Origin: Colwellia hornerae
GTDB taxonomy: Bacteria; Pseudomonadota; Gammaproteobacteria; Enterobacterales; Alteromonadaceae
Assembly: GCF_007954355.1 (NCBI RefSeq)
Contig: NZ_VOLR01000022.1
Coordinates: forward strand, 1 to 64,000
Direction of reading: 5' to 3'
Length of the DNA: 64,000 bases
Under the pieces are notes generated by a model that made no database searches, was not told the origin of the DNA, and saw only the letters and a program-made list of their open reading frames with translations. The translations under genes and the position numbers were made by a program. This document shows positions 54,857 through 62,856 of the stretch, in pieces (within the stretch, counting starts at the first letter, position 1; each line of letters begins with the position of its first letter).

Positions 54857-55706
54857 ACATATCCTTGTGAGATCTGATTGCTTTATTTAGCACTAAACCG
54901 AGTGCTAAATCTTCATTGAGGTTTTCTGTCGCTTTTTCAATGTCTGCTAAGAGCGTTTTTGATTCTTCAACCACTACCAACGCTTGTCCCATTAAGTTTG
55001 CCAATACCAAGGTTTCTGTAACACCAATTAATGGTGGGCAATCAAATATCACAATACGGTCAGGGTATCGCTCTGCCAGCTCTTTAGCTAAAGACTCCAT
55101 ACGATCACTGGCCAGTAATTCATTGGAAAGATGATGAGGTTCACCGGCTGGTATAACTTTAAGTTTATCAATATTGGTGCTGTATATTATTTCAGAAATA
55201 TCATACTTCTCACCCAGCAAGTATTCAATTAAACCAGGTACTTGTTTAAAGCCTAATTCTCTATTCATGCTTGGGCGTAGCACATCGGCGTCGATTAACA
55301 ATACCGTTTTATCCTGCTCTAAGGCGATACTCAGGGCAAGGTTAATCGAGATAAAGGTTTTGCCTTCATTTGGCTTAGAGCTACTGACCATCACCAAATT
55401 ACTGTTGTTAAGGGTTTTAGAGCTAGCACCGAAGGCATTGTTTAATAGTTTACGTTTAATTTGACGAAACTCATCTTTAATGCTTTTTCTTGTGCCGTTA
55501 TCAATTAAAAAACCACGGCTTTCTAGGTCTTTTTTGTCGAGTTCTAAAATTTCATTATTGCTATGGTTTTCTGAACTTGTATCCTTCGCTACGCTTTCTG
55601 CTATTTTTTGTGGTGCAGCTGTAACTACATCCTCAGTGGCTGTAGTCGGCGTATTTCCTTGTTGAGCAATTTTTTGCTTTGCGAGCGCTTTTTCTATGGT
55701 ACTCAT
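54822..55706 (-). CDS. XrtA-associated tyrosine autokinase (BY-kinase)
   Basis: A 294-residue cytoplasmic BY-kinase (CpsD/Wzc catalytic-domain type). After a variable, polar N-terminal region (about 1-75), Walker A is SSSKPNEGKTF, Walker A' is VLLIDADVLRPSM, and Walker B is IVIFDCPPL. The C-terminus is a tyrosine cluster (YGYYGYGYG), the expected autophosphorylation site controlling chain length together with the Wzz-like partner encoded just upstream. It overlaps the partner gene by 4 bp and the barrel gene by 35 bp. Confidence 0.93.
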   Translation of the reverse strand: MSTIEKALAKQKIAQQGNTPTTATEDVVTAAPQKIAESVAKDTSSENHSNNEILELDKKDLESRGFLIDNGTRKSIKDEFRQIKRKLLNNAFGASSKTLNNSNLVMVSSSKPNEGKTFISINLALSIALEQDKTVLLIDADVLRPSMNRELGFKQVPGLIEYLLGEKYDISEIIYSTNIDKLKVIPAGEPHHLSNELLASDRMESLAKELAERYPDRIVIFDCPPLIGVTETLVLANLMGQALVVVEESKTLLADIEKATENLNEDLALGLVLNKAIRSHKDMYGYYGYGYGTK

Positions 55707-57298
55707 AAATTAAAAATCCTATGTATCGGCGCTTGTATTGCCTCTGGAAATAATGTGTAAGCGACAAAAAAGCACAAGAGTAAAATCAGCAAGCTATTAG
55801 AAACAACAAACAGAATGGTTTTACGTTTATCTTTACTTTGCAGGCCTATATTTTCCGTAGCAGAAACAATACCAAAAATAGGAATACCGGTTGCCTTTGC
55901 CACTTGGCTACTCGAAGTGACCACTGGATTAATTTGACTAAATAAAAATGAAACGCTTAAACCCACGCCAACCCCTAAAAAGGTGACAACGGCATAAAAT
56001 AAAATACGCTTAGGTCCGGCTGGTTTTAAAGGTGCAAGAGGAGGGTCAATCACTTTGAAATTGATTTTACTAGTGGTTTCATCAGCAGATTGGCCTATCA
56101 AGGCTTTTTCTTTACGGTTTAGTAAATCTTCATATTGCTTTTTAGTGATATCGTAGCCACGATCAAGCGCGACTAATTCAGCTTCGATTTCTGGTAGAGT
56201 ATGAATTTTGTTTTCAAGTTCTCTAACGGTGTTTCTATAGTTATTTGCTCTAACTTCCATAGAAGCAACTTGACCTTCGAGCTGATTTACTTGAATTTGA
56301 ATTTCTTGAATCACCGGGTTCTGACTAATCGGTGCGTAGTCATTATCATCACTACTGTTCGATAAGTACTGTTCGATTTCAGCATCTCTTTGTTTAGATA
56401 AATGCTCAAGACGACGTTGAACTTCTTTTACATCAGGGTGCTGTTCGGTGTATCTAAGCTGAAGTGAGTCCAACTGGCCTTCTAATTCTGAAATTCGATC
56501 ATCGTAGGTGGTTTTAACGCTATTTGAATCGACAATATTACTTTGCTGAGAAGAGTTTGCGGCAGCGGGTTGTTCTAACTTGACTTTTGAACCTGCTAAT
56601 TGTGTTTTTGTTTCTAATAAAATAAGCTCAATAGTCTTTAACTGCTCTTTTGCATTATTGAGTTTTTGGTAATAACCGCCGTATTGATTAGGCAGTACTT
56701 CACTATATTTTTGTTTGAAATTCGTTAGCCGGGCTTCTGCTTTTAATAAGCGATTCTCATATTCATTTATTTGGCTATCAAGAAATTTTTGCGCGGAATC
56801 AGAGTCTCGTCGGTTCTCACCGCGAGTATTTTCAATAAAAACAGTAATGACTGATTGTACAACATCACGAGCCATTATCGGATCTTTATCGGTAAAGTTT
56901 ATGGTGAAGATATTGTCCGTTTTACCACCCGTTTTTGTTATGGATATATTGTCTTTTAGGCGGGTAATTAAATTTTCGAACTCTTGTGGGGTATTGGCTT
57001 GCACATCTAAATCGGTCATTCTAGAAATACGTTCTAGATTGGGCCGACTTAATAAGGTTCTCACCATTAAACGAATTTGAACATCTGGATTTGACTCAAC
57101 GGTCATGCCTTTTAACAACGGTCTTAAAATTGATTGAGTATCAGCAAATACTCGCGCCTCTGACTCATAAGTATCCTGCAGTTGTGAAACAACTAACCAA
57201 CCTAAAGGGCAGATAAGCCAAGTCGCTATCATCAGGTAACGGCGTTTTATCCACATACCTTTTAAATAATCTAAAATTTGTTCAAGTACTTCTTGCAT
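55703..57298 (-). CDS. XrtA-associated chain-length determinant (Wzz/GumC-like)
   Basis: A 531-residue inner-membrane polysaccharide co-polymerase. TM1 lies at about 21-38 with a Wzz motif after it. A long periplasmic coiled-coil region (about 170-400, including QLDSLQLRYTEQHPDVKEV) follows, then TM2 at about 430-452 next to the proline-rich DPPLAPLKPAGPKR typical of the family. A further hydrophobic segment lies at about 495-515. It works with the separate BY-kinase downstream (4-bp overlap) to set exopolysaccharide length. Confidence 0.93.
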   Translation of the reverse strand: MQEVLEQILDYLKGMWIKRRYLMIATWLICPLGWLVVSQLQDTYESEARVFADTQSILRPLLKGMTVESNPDVQIRLMVRTLLSRPNLERISRMTDLDVQANTPQEFENLITRLKDNISITKTGGKTDNIFTINFTDKDPIMARDVVQSVITVFIENTRGENRRDSDSAQKFLDSQINEYENRLLKAEARLTNFKQKYSEVLPNQYGGYYQKLNNAKEQLKTIELILLETKTQLAGSKVKLEQPAAANSSQQSNIVDSNSVKTTYDDRISELEGQLDSLQLRYTEQHPDVKEVQRRLEHLSKQRDAEIEQYLSNSSDDNDYAPISQNPVIQEIQIQVNQLEGQVASMEVRANNYRNTVRELENKIHTLPEIEAELVALDRGYDITKKQYEDLLNRKEKALIGQSADETTSKINFKVIDPPLAPLKPAGPKRILFYAVVTFLGVGVGLSVSFLFSQINPVVTSSSQVAKATGIPIFGIVSATENIGLQSKDKRKTILFVVSNSLLILLLCFFVAYTLFPEAIQAPIHRIFNL

Positions 57299-57359
57299 TC
57301 CCGACCTCTAAATACAGGCAATTAATAAAATAGGTGTTTGTTTTCTTGTTAACTAAAAA

Positions 57360-57995
57360 CTAAAACCACGTTTCTGGTATTACAATAATATCACCGGGTA
57401 AAACATCAATATTTGCACCGATTTCACCATTTTTAATTAAATCTTCGATGTAAATTTCATACTGTTTCTGTTCGCCATTTTCAACCCGGACTAAAATAGC
57501 ATCATTACCATCAGCAAATTCAGTTAAACCACCCACTTGAATCATTACATCAAGTAGTGTCATTTGTTGTATGTAGTTAATTGATTTAGGCTCTGAGGCT
57601 TCACCTATTACGCGAATTTGTTCACTAAATGGACCTACAAAATTATTCACGGTGACAGTAACTACTGGTTCTCGAAGGTAAGTTGCTAGAATTTCTTCAA
57701 TGGTACGGGCAAGTTCGGTTGGCGTTTTACCTGATACAGGAATATCTTCAACTAAAGAGGTGGTTATCATTCCGTCAGGTCTAACAACAAATGTGCCGGA
57801 AACTTCTGGGTTACGCCATACAAATATATTAACAACATCCCCTGCACCGATAAGGTACTTATAAGAGTTAACATCAACTGTCGTAGATTGATGAACGGTC
57901 GCGGGGGGTAATGTTAATGTACTACAACCTGAAATAATAAAAGCTAAAATTAATAGTGTTGCAGTTTTAAGTTTACCGAACATATACTTTTCCAT
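57360..57995 (-). CDS. XrtA-associated polysaccharide export lipoprotein (Wza-like)
   Basis: A 211-residue lipoprotein: signal with lipobox IISGC, lipidated Cys24. A Poly_export domain (about 45-125: YLIGAGDVVNIFVWRNPEVSGTF in pieces) is followed by one SLBB domain (VIGEASEPKSINY) and the closing PGDIIVIPETWF. It forms the periplasmic/outer-membrane export path. It is shorter than Wza, as usual for XrtA loci. First gene of the minus-strand operon. An alternative ATG at 57983 has GGAA upstream. Confidence 0.94.
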   Translation of the reverse strand: MEKYMFGKLKTATLLILAFIISGCSTLTLPPATVHQSTTVDVNSYKYLIGAGDVVNIFVWRNPEVSGTFVVRPDGMITTSLVEDIPVSGKTPTELARTIEEILATYLREPVVTVTVNNFVGPFSEQIRVIGEASEPKSINYIQQMTLLDVMIQVGGLTEFADGNDAILVRVENGEQKQYEIYIEDLIKNGEIGANIDVLPGDIIVIPETWF

Positions 57996-58222
57996 GGTTT
58001 TAACCTTCTTTATACATCGAATTTATTAGATTGATACTAAGCTACCAGATTGTATGTGATTTTTACAACGGTTGCACAACATTTAATAAGTGTAAAATAT
58101 TTGAAATTTTTGTTACCATCTTACATGTCTATTTTTATTGGACTTCTAAGTCAACGGGCTGTGCTGAAAATTACAAATGAGTGAGTTGATTTTTATACCA
58201 TCAAAGGGAATAATTATTTTAT
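57996..58222. promoter_or_regulatory. divergent control region of the two XrtA operons
   Basis: A 227-bp region between the minus- and plus-strand exopolysaccharide operons, so it must carry both promoters. I looked for the sigma-54 pattern TGGCAC-N5-TTGC and found no convincing match on either strand. A spaced inverted repeat TGTAA...TTACA lies near 58092-58125 and could be a regulator site; this is weak. Confidence 0.35.
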
Positions 58223-59626
58223 ATGTCTAGCCCAAAGTTTCGAGATCTATCCTCGGGTAGTAAATCTTTAGTTATTATCGAGCTGATTTTTTTTGCTGGT
58301 TCATTGTTATTAACTGTCTATTTAAACAGTTTGTTCTTATTTGTTGAACACCAAAACATCCCCACTAATTTACTGGCTATTTGTGCGATTGTTTTTGCCC
58401 TTGTTGTGCAACTATCGTTATTAGCCTTAGGCTTGTATAACTCAAAGCTTCGTGAAAATTATCGTGGAATTGTCAGGCGTTTACTTGTTTCAGTAGCGAT
58501 TGGTTTTTTCATCGTTACTTTAATCAACCCTCTATATGGTCAACACGCCTTAAAAATTGAATTACTTGCAATGGCTGCATTATTTAGTCTTATCATTGAT
58601 AGTGCTTTTCGTTATTTTACCCTGCAAGTGGACTTTTTTGGCTTTAGTAAGCGGGTAGTGTTAGTACTTGGCGCTGGCGACAGAGCATCTATTATTGAAA
58701 AACGCATGCGCCGAGATGTTGACCGACAAGGGTTTTACATGCACGGCTTTGTTATTATGCCAGGTGATACAGAAACAGGTATCGTCAACGAAAACCGTAT
58801 TGCATTAGAAGGGTCACTGGTTAATTATGCACTTGAGCATGGTATCGACGAAATTGTTGTTGCCAGCGACGAACGCCGTGATAACTTACCCGTTGATGAA
58901 CTTTTTGCCTGTAAAATACGTGGCGTAGAAATTACCGAAATTCTCGATTTTATCGAGCGCGAAACAGGCCAAATAGCGGTAAATCTTATTTATCCAAGCT
59001 GGGTGATATATTCAAATGGTTTTGCTTCAGGCAACCATTTACGTAATACCTTAGATTGGGTCTTTAATGCGGCTATTGCTGTTGCTTTAACCTTGGTTAC
59101 TTGGCCGGTCATGTTAATTACGGCCATTCTAATTAAACTCGATGAAGGTATGAAAGCCCCTGTTTTTTATTTACAAGAGCGGGTCGGTTTAGATGGGCAA
59201 GCCTTCAATATATATAAATTTAGAAGTATGCGGATTGATGCGGAGAAAAATGGCGCACAAATGGCCTCTGAAAATGATGATCGTACGACATCTATTGGTA
59301 AATTTATCCGTAAATATCGGGTTGACGAATTACCACAAATTCTTAATGTAATACGTGGTGATATGGGCTTTGTTGGTCCTCGTCCTGAACGCCCCGAGTT
59401 TGTTCAGCAGCTTATTAAAAACCTACCTTATTACAACGAACGTCATAATGTTAAGCCCGGTTTAACCGGCTGGGCACAACTAAAGTACCCTTATGGCTCA
59501 ACAGAAGAAGATTCGTTAGAAAAGCTCAAATACGATTTATATTACATTAAGCATCGTAGCTTTATGTTGGACTTACTTATTTTGATAAGAACGGTCGAAA
59601 TTGTCTTATTTGGTAAAGGAAGATAA
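58223..59626 (+). CDS. XrtA-associated undecaprenyl-phosphate sugar phosphotransferase
   Basis: A 467-residue inner-membrane initiating glycosyltransferase (TIGR03013 type). Four N-terminal TM helices (about 15-125), a cytosolic Rossmann-like CoA-binding-type domain (about 145-260) and a fifth helix (about 280-302) precede the bacterial sugar transferase domain: YKFRSMRIDAE, RKYRVDELPQILNV, MGFVGPRPERPEF and KPGLTGWAQ. It would load the first sugar phosphate onto undecaprenyl phosphate. The exact sugar is not deducible. First gene of the plus-strand operon; the next gene begins 2 nt later. Confidence 0.94.
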   Translation: MSSPKFRDLSSGSKSLVIIELIFFAGSLLLTVYLNSLFLFVEHQNIPTNLLAICAIVFALVVQLSLLALGLYNSKLRENYRGIVRRLLVSVAIGFFIVTLINPLYGQHALKIELLAMAALFSLIIDSAFRYFTLQVDFFGFSKRVVLVLGAGDRASIIEKRMRRDVDRQGFYMHGFVIMPGDTETGIVNENRIALEGSLVNYALEHGIDEIVVASDERRDNLPVDELFACKIRGVEITEILDFIERETGQIAVNLIYPSWVIYSNGFASGNHLRNTLDWVFNAAIAVALTLVTWPVMLITAILIKLDEGMKAPVFYLQERVGLDGQAFNIYKFRSMRIDAEKNGAQMASENDDRTTSIGKFIRKYRVDELPQILNVIRGDMGFVGPRPERPEFVQQLIKNLPYYNERHNVKPGLTGWAQLKYPYGSTEEDSLEKLKYDLYYIKHRSFMLDLLILIRTVEIVLFGKGR

Positions 59627-59628
59627 CG

Positions 59629-60501
59629 TTGAAGCAAATTATTAATGCAATGACCGTTGATGTTGAAGACTATTTTCATGTCTCGGCTTTTGAAAACAGT
59701 ATCGATAAAGCACATTGGGCAAAAATGCCACTGCGTGTTGAAAAAAACACTTATCGCTTACTTGAATTGTTTGAAAAACATAATGTTAAAAGTACTTTTT
59801 TTACACTTGGCTGGGTAGCTGAGCGCTGTCCTAATCTAATAAAAGCAATAGTGGACCAAGGACATGAAATCGCCAGCCACGGATTTGCACATCAGCGTAT
59901 TACCGAAATGAGCACAAGCGACTTCATTGCTGATGTCACCAAAAGTAAAGATATTTTAGAGCAGTTATCAGGTACTGAAATTGTTGGTTACCGTGCGCCA
60001 AGCTTTTCAATTAATGACTCTAATACCTGGGTCTATGAAAAATTAATCGAATTAGGCTTTAAATATAGTTCTAGCACTTATCCTATAGAACATGACTTAT
60101 ATGGTGTACCCAGCTGGCCTCGCTTTATATATGAACGTTCAGAGCGCTTCGAAGGACAAAAAATAATTGAGATACCTATACCGACACTGCGTAAAAACGA
60201 ACTAAATACTGGTATTGGTGGTGGTGGCTATTTTCGTTTATATCCGTATTGGTTGTCTAAAAAGCGTATTGATAAATTTCACCAACAAGAGCAGCAACCT
60301 TATAGTTTCTATTTTCATCCTTGGGAAATAGACCCCGAACAACCTAGAATTAAGAATGCACCGTTAAAGTCAAAATTTAGACATTATATTAACTTGTCGA
60401 GAATGGAAGGTAAGTTAGAAAAACTGATGAAAGATTATCAGTGGGACACCATGAAAAGTGTTTACCTAGATAAAAATTCGCAAGAGAATGGGATCAGCTA
60501 A
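59629..60501 (+). CDS. XrtA-associated polysaccharide deacetylase
   Basis: A 290-residue NodB-type deacetylase. It has MTVDVEDYFHVSAFE near the start (the VDVEDYF motif typical of the XrtA subfamily), KSTFFTLGWVAERCP, the metal-site HGFAHQRITEM, GYRAPSFS and FYFHPWEIDPEQPR. It probably N-deacetylates sugars of the exopolysaccharide. Start: GGAAG lies 6 nt before the TTG at 59629, so the TTG start is well supported; an in-frame ATG occurs at codon 8. It lies 2 nt from both neighbours, an unusually tight operon. Confidence 0.93.
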   Translation: MKQIINAMTVDVEDYFHVSAFENSIDKAHWAKMPLRVEKNTYRLLELFEKHNVKSTFFTLGWVAERCPNLIKAIVDQGHEIASHGFAHQRITEMSTSDFIADVTKSKDILEQLSGTEIVGYRAPSFSINDSNTWVYEKLIELGFKYSSSTYPIEHDLYGVPSWPRFIYERSERFEGQKIIEIPIPTLRKNELNTGIGGGGYFRLYPYWLSKKRIDKFHQQEQQPYSFYFHPWEIDPEQPRIKNAPLKSKFRHYINLSRMEGKLEKLMKDYQWDTMKSVYLDKNSQENGIS

Positions 60502-60503
60502 CT

Positions 60504-62003
60504 ATGTTTAAAAACAGATACATGACTAACCTTGTTCTAATTAGTGGCATATTATTGTGCATGTTTCTGGCCTTTAATAGCTCTTTTAGTCGGCTTATTG
60601 ATATTTGGCAAAGTTCTAATACTTATGGTCACGGTATCTTAATTTTACCCATCGTATTGTGGTTAATACATCGAAAAAAACATTTGCTTGCCGACATTGA
60701 AGCCAAACCTTCTGTGTTTGCACTACTTCTGGTAGGTCTCACCTCATTATTCTGGTTTGTTAGTGTTCTGTCGTATATCAATGTTATTGAACAATTCGCA
60801 TTATTTAGCTTATTCGTCGTATTAACCTGGGCTTTTTTTGGTTGGAAAATAGTTCTTTCATTAAAATTTCCTTTAGCTTTTCTCTATTTATCGATTCCTG
60901 TTGGCGATTTTTTAGTACCATATTTACAGTTTATTACCGCCGATATATCGGTATTTATGATTCAAATTTTAGGTATTCCTGTTTTTAGAGACGGTATGTA
61001 CATACAAATACCTAATGGAAACTTCTTGGTTGCAGAGGCATGTAGCGGTATTCGCTTTTTAATTTCAACGATTACTATTGGTGTCTTATATTCCTACCTA
61101 AACTTTAGCAAGTTATACAAACAAGTGCTTTTTGTTTTGCTATGTTGTGTTGTTGCTATCATTGGTAATGGCTTAAGAGCCTTCTTAATGATACTTATTG
61201 GCCATTTATCTAATATGCAAGCAGCAGTTGGCTTTGACCATTTTGTTTACGGTGGCGTGTTTTTTGTTATTATTTTAAGTATATTATTTGTGATCGGCCA
61301 TTACATGTCTGACCCATTAACCGATATTGAAGAAATCACTGAAAAAAACAATCAACCTGCCTTGCAACAGTTCCCATCACTAGTCTTTATTATTATTACA
61401 TTATTATTACTATTGATAGGACCCGTACTAAAATTCAAATATGAAAGTTATATCAATGTAATGGCATCACAACAAATTACTCAGCAAAGCACGCCAGCTT
61501 CGTTGAGTTCAACCACTATTACTAAGTTTAACCATAATTGGCTACCAGACTTCCCCGACTCCGATAGCATTTATACCTCAGCGCCAACGACGAACGGCAT
61601 AGACATATTTGTCGCTAAATATAATTATGAAACCGACAGCAAAGAAATTATTAGTTATAGAAACAGGCTGTTTGATACAGACTTCTGGTCAATCAAGGGA
61701 ATTTCGTCTAGTGAGTTATCAACAAGGGATGATAAAATTATACCCTATAGCGCTTACACGATTGTAAATATGCAAGGCGAAGAGCGAAAACTTAGAGTGG
61801 TATATAAAGTAAACGGTATTTTGTCAGCAAATAAAATTCAATTTAAGTTATTACAACTAATGAATAAAATAATGATGACTGACTTTGGTGGAGAGGTTAT
61901 TGTATTATCATCAGCGAATAAACTTACTGCTGACAAAGATTTAGATACATTTATGTCTCAGGATTTTTTTCAAATAAAGCAATACATTAACTTGGTTAAA
62001 TAG
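60504..62003 (+). CDS. xrtA: exosortase A (fused to EpsI-like domain)
   Basis: A 499-residue inner-membrane cysteine transpeptidase that cleaves PEP-CTERM sorting signals. The first 280 residues form about eight TM helices with the catalytic triad Cys180 (AEACSGIRF), Arg225 (NGLRAFL) and His246 (GFDHFVYGG). A further TM (about 295-313) leads to a periplasmic EpsI-like domain (about 330-499), the fusion characteristic of XrtA. The deacetylase stop lies 2 nt upstream. No substrate with a PEP-CTERM tail is encoded in the window. Confidence 0.95.
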   Translation: MFKNRYMTNLVLISGILLCMFLAFNSSFSRLIDIWQSSNTYGHGILILPIVLWLIHRKKHLLADIEAKPSVFALLLVGLTSLFWFVSVLSYINVIEQFALFSLFVVLTWAFFGWKIVLSLKFPLAFLYLSIPVGDFLVPYLQFITADISVFMIQILGIPVFRDGMYIQIPNGNFLVAEACSGIRFLISTITIGVLYSYLNFSKLYKQVLFVLLCCVVAIIGNGLRAFLMILIGHLSNMQAAVGFDHFVYGGVFFVIILSILFVIGHYMSDPLTDIEEITEKNNQPALQQFPSLVFIIITLLLLLIGPVLKFKYESYINVMASQQITQQSTPASLSSTTITKFNHNWLPDFPDSDSIYTSAPTTNGIDIFVAKYNYETDSKEIISYRNRLFDTDFWSIKGISSSELSTRDDKIIPYSAYTIVNMQGEERKLRVVYKVNGILSANKIQFKLLQLMNKIMMTDFGGEVIVLSSANKLTADKDLDTFMSQDFFQIKQYINLVK

Positions 62004-62018
62004 GGAATAAACTAAATT

Positions 62019-62843
62019 ATGCTCATTTCTACTGTTATTCTTTCTTATAACTCCGTTGAACCAATACAGCGTTGTTTAGATGAACTGATAAGCTCTTTAG
62101 CAAAATTTGATGAAGAGAGTGAAATCTTTATTGTAGATAATGGCTCAAAAGACGGTAGTGTCGAGTTAATTAAACAATACGAGAATAAGTATCAAGAGTT
62201 ACAGCCAGCGTTAATTAAGCCGATATTTTTTAGTGAAAATACCGGTACCACTTATTCTAGAAATGCAGCACTAAAAAGAGCGCAAGGTAAGTTTACTTTA
62301 GTTTTAGACTCAGATGCTTATGTTAACTACAACGCACTTAAAAGCTTAATAGCGTATCTAGAAGATCATCATGACGTGGGCATGGCTGTTCCAAGACTCG
62401 CATATAATAGTGGCAACTTTCAATTATCATGTGACGTTTTTCCAACACTTATTCATAAGCTTAAACGTTTTTTGTTTTTGAAAAAAATAGAGTCAAAACC
62501 ACATGAATTACAAGCAACTAATATCCCTACGAACGTAGATTATGCTATTTCAGCTTGTTGGTTGTTAACAAAAGATGCGGTAGACAAGATAGGTTTATTT
62601 GATGAAAATATATTTTACTCTCCAGAAGATGTTGACTATTGCCTACGTGCTTGGGAATGTGGCTATAAAATCACTTATATACCCGGTGCTGAAGTGATCC
62701 ACGACGCACAAGAACTGTCGCGTGGTTTCAAGCTTTCTATGTTTCATTTTTCACATTTAAAAGGACTTTTTTATCTTATGAACAAACACAAATATTTTTG
62801 GGGTTTAACGAACCTTTATAAACGATTAAACAGATTTAGTTAG
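62019..62843 (+). CDS. family 2 glycosyltransferase (GT-A)
   Basis: A 274-residue cytoplasmic or membrane-associated glycosyltransferase. It opens with the GT2 nucleotide-binding segment STVILSYNSVEPIQRCLDE, has EIFIVDNGSKDGSVEL, the metal-binding DSDAY motif (LVLDSDAYVNY), and ED in the acceptor region (FYSPEDVDYCLRAWECGY). No TM helix. It probably adds one sugar of the XrtA-linked exopolysaccharide repeat unit. It follows xrtA by 15 bp. Confidence 0.9.
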   Translation: MLISTVILSYNSVEPIQRCLDELISSLAKFDEESEIFIVDNGSKDGSVELIKQYENKYQELQPALIKPIFFSENTGTTYSRNAALKRAQGKFTLVLDSDAYVNYNALKSLIAYLEDHHDVGMAVPRLAYNSGNFQLSCDVFPTLIHKLKRFLFLKKIESKPHELQATNIPTNVDYAISACWLLTKDAVDKIGLFDENIFYSPEDVDYCLRAWECGYKITYIPGAEVIHDAQELSRGFKLSMFHFSHLKGLFYLMNKHKYFWGLTNLYKRLNRFS

Positions 62844-62856
62844 GCTTACTCACTAA

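Noticed and set aside
57996-58222. sigma-54 promoter controlled by PrsR
   Set aside because: No acceptable GG-N10-GC arrangement was found on either strand by eye.
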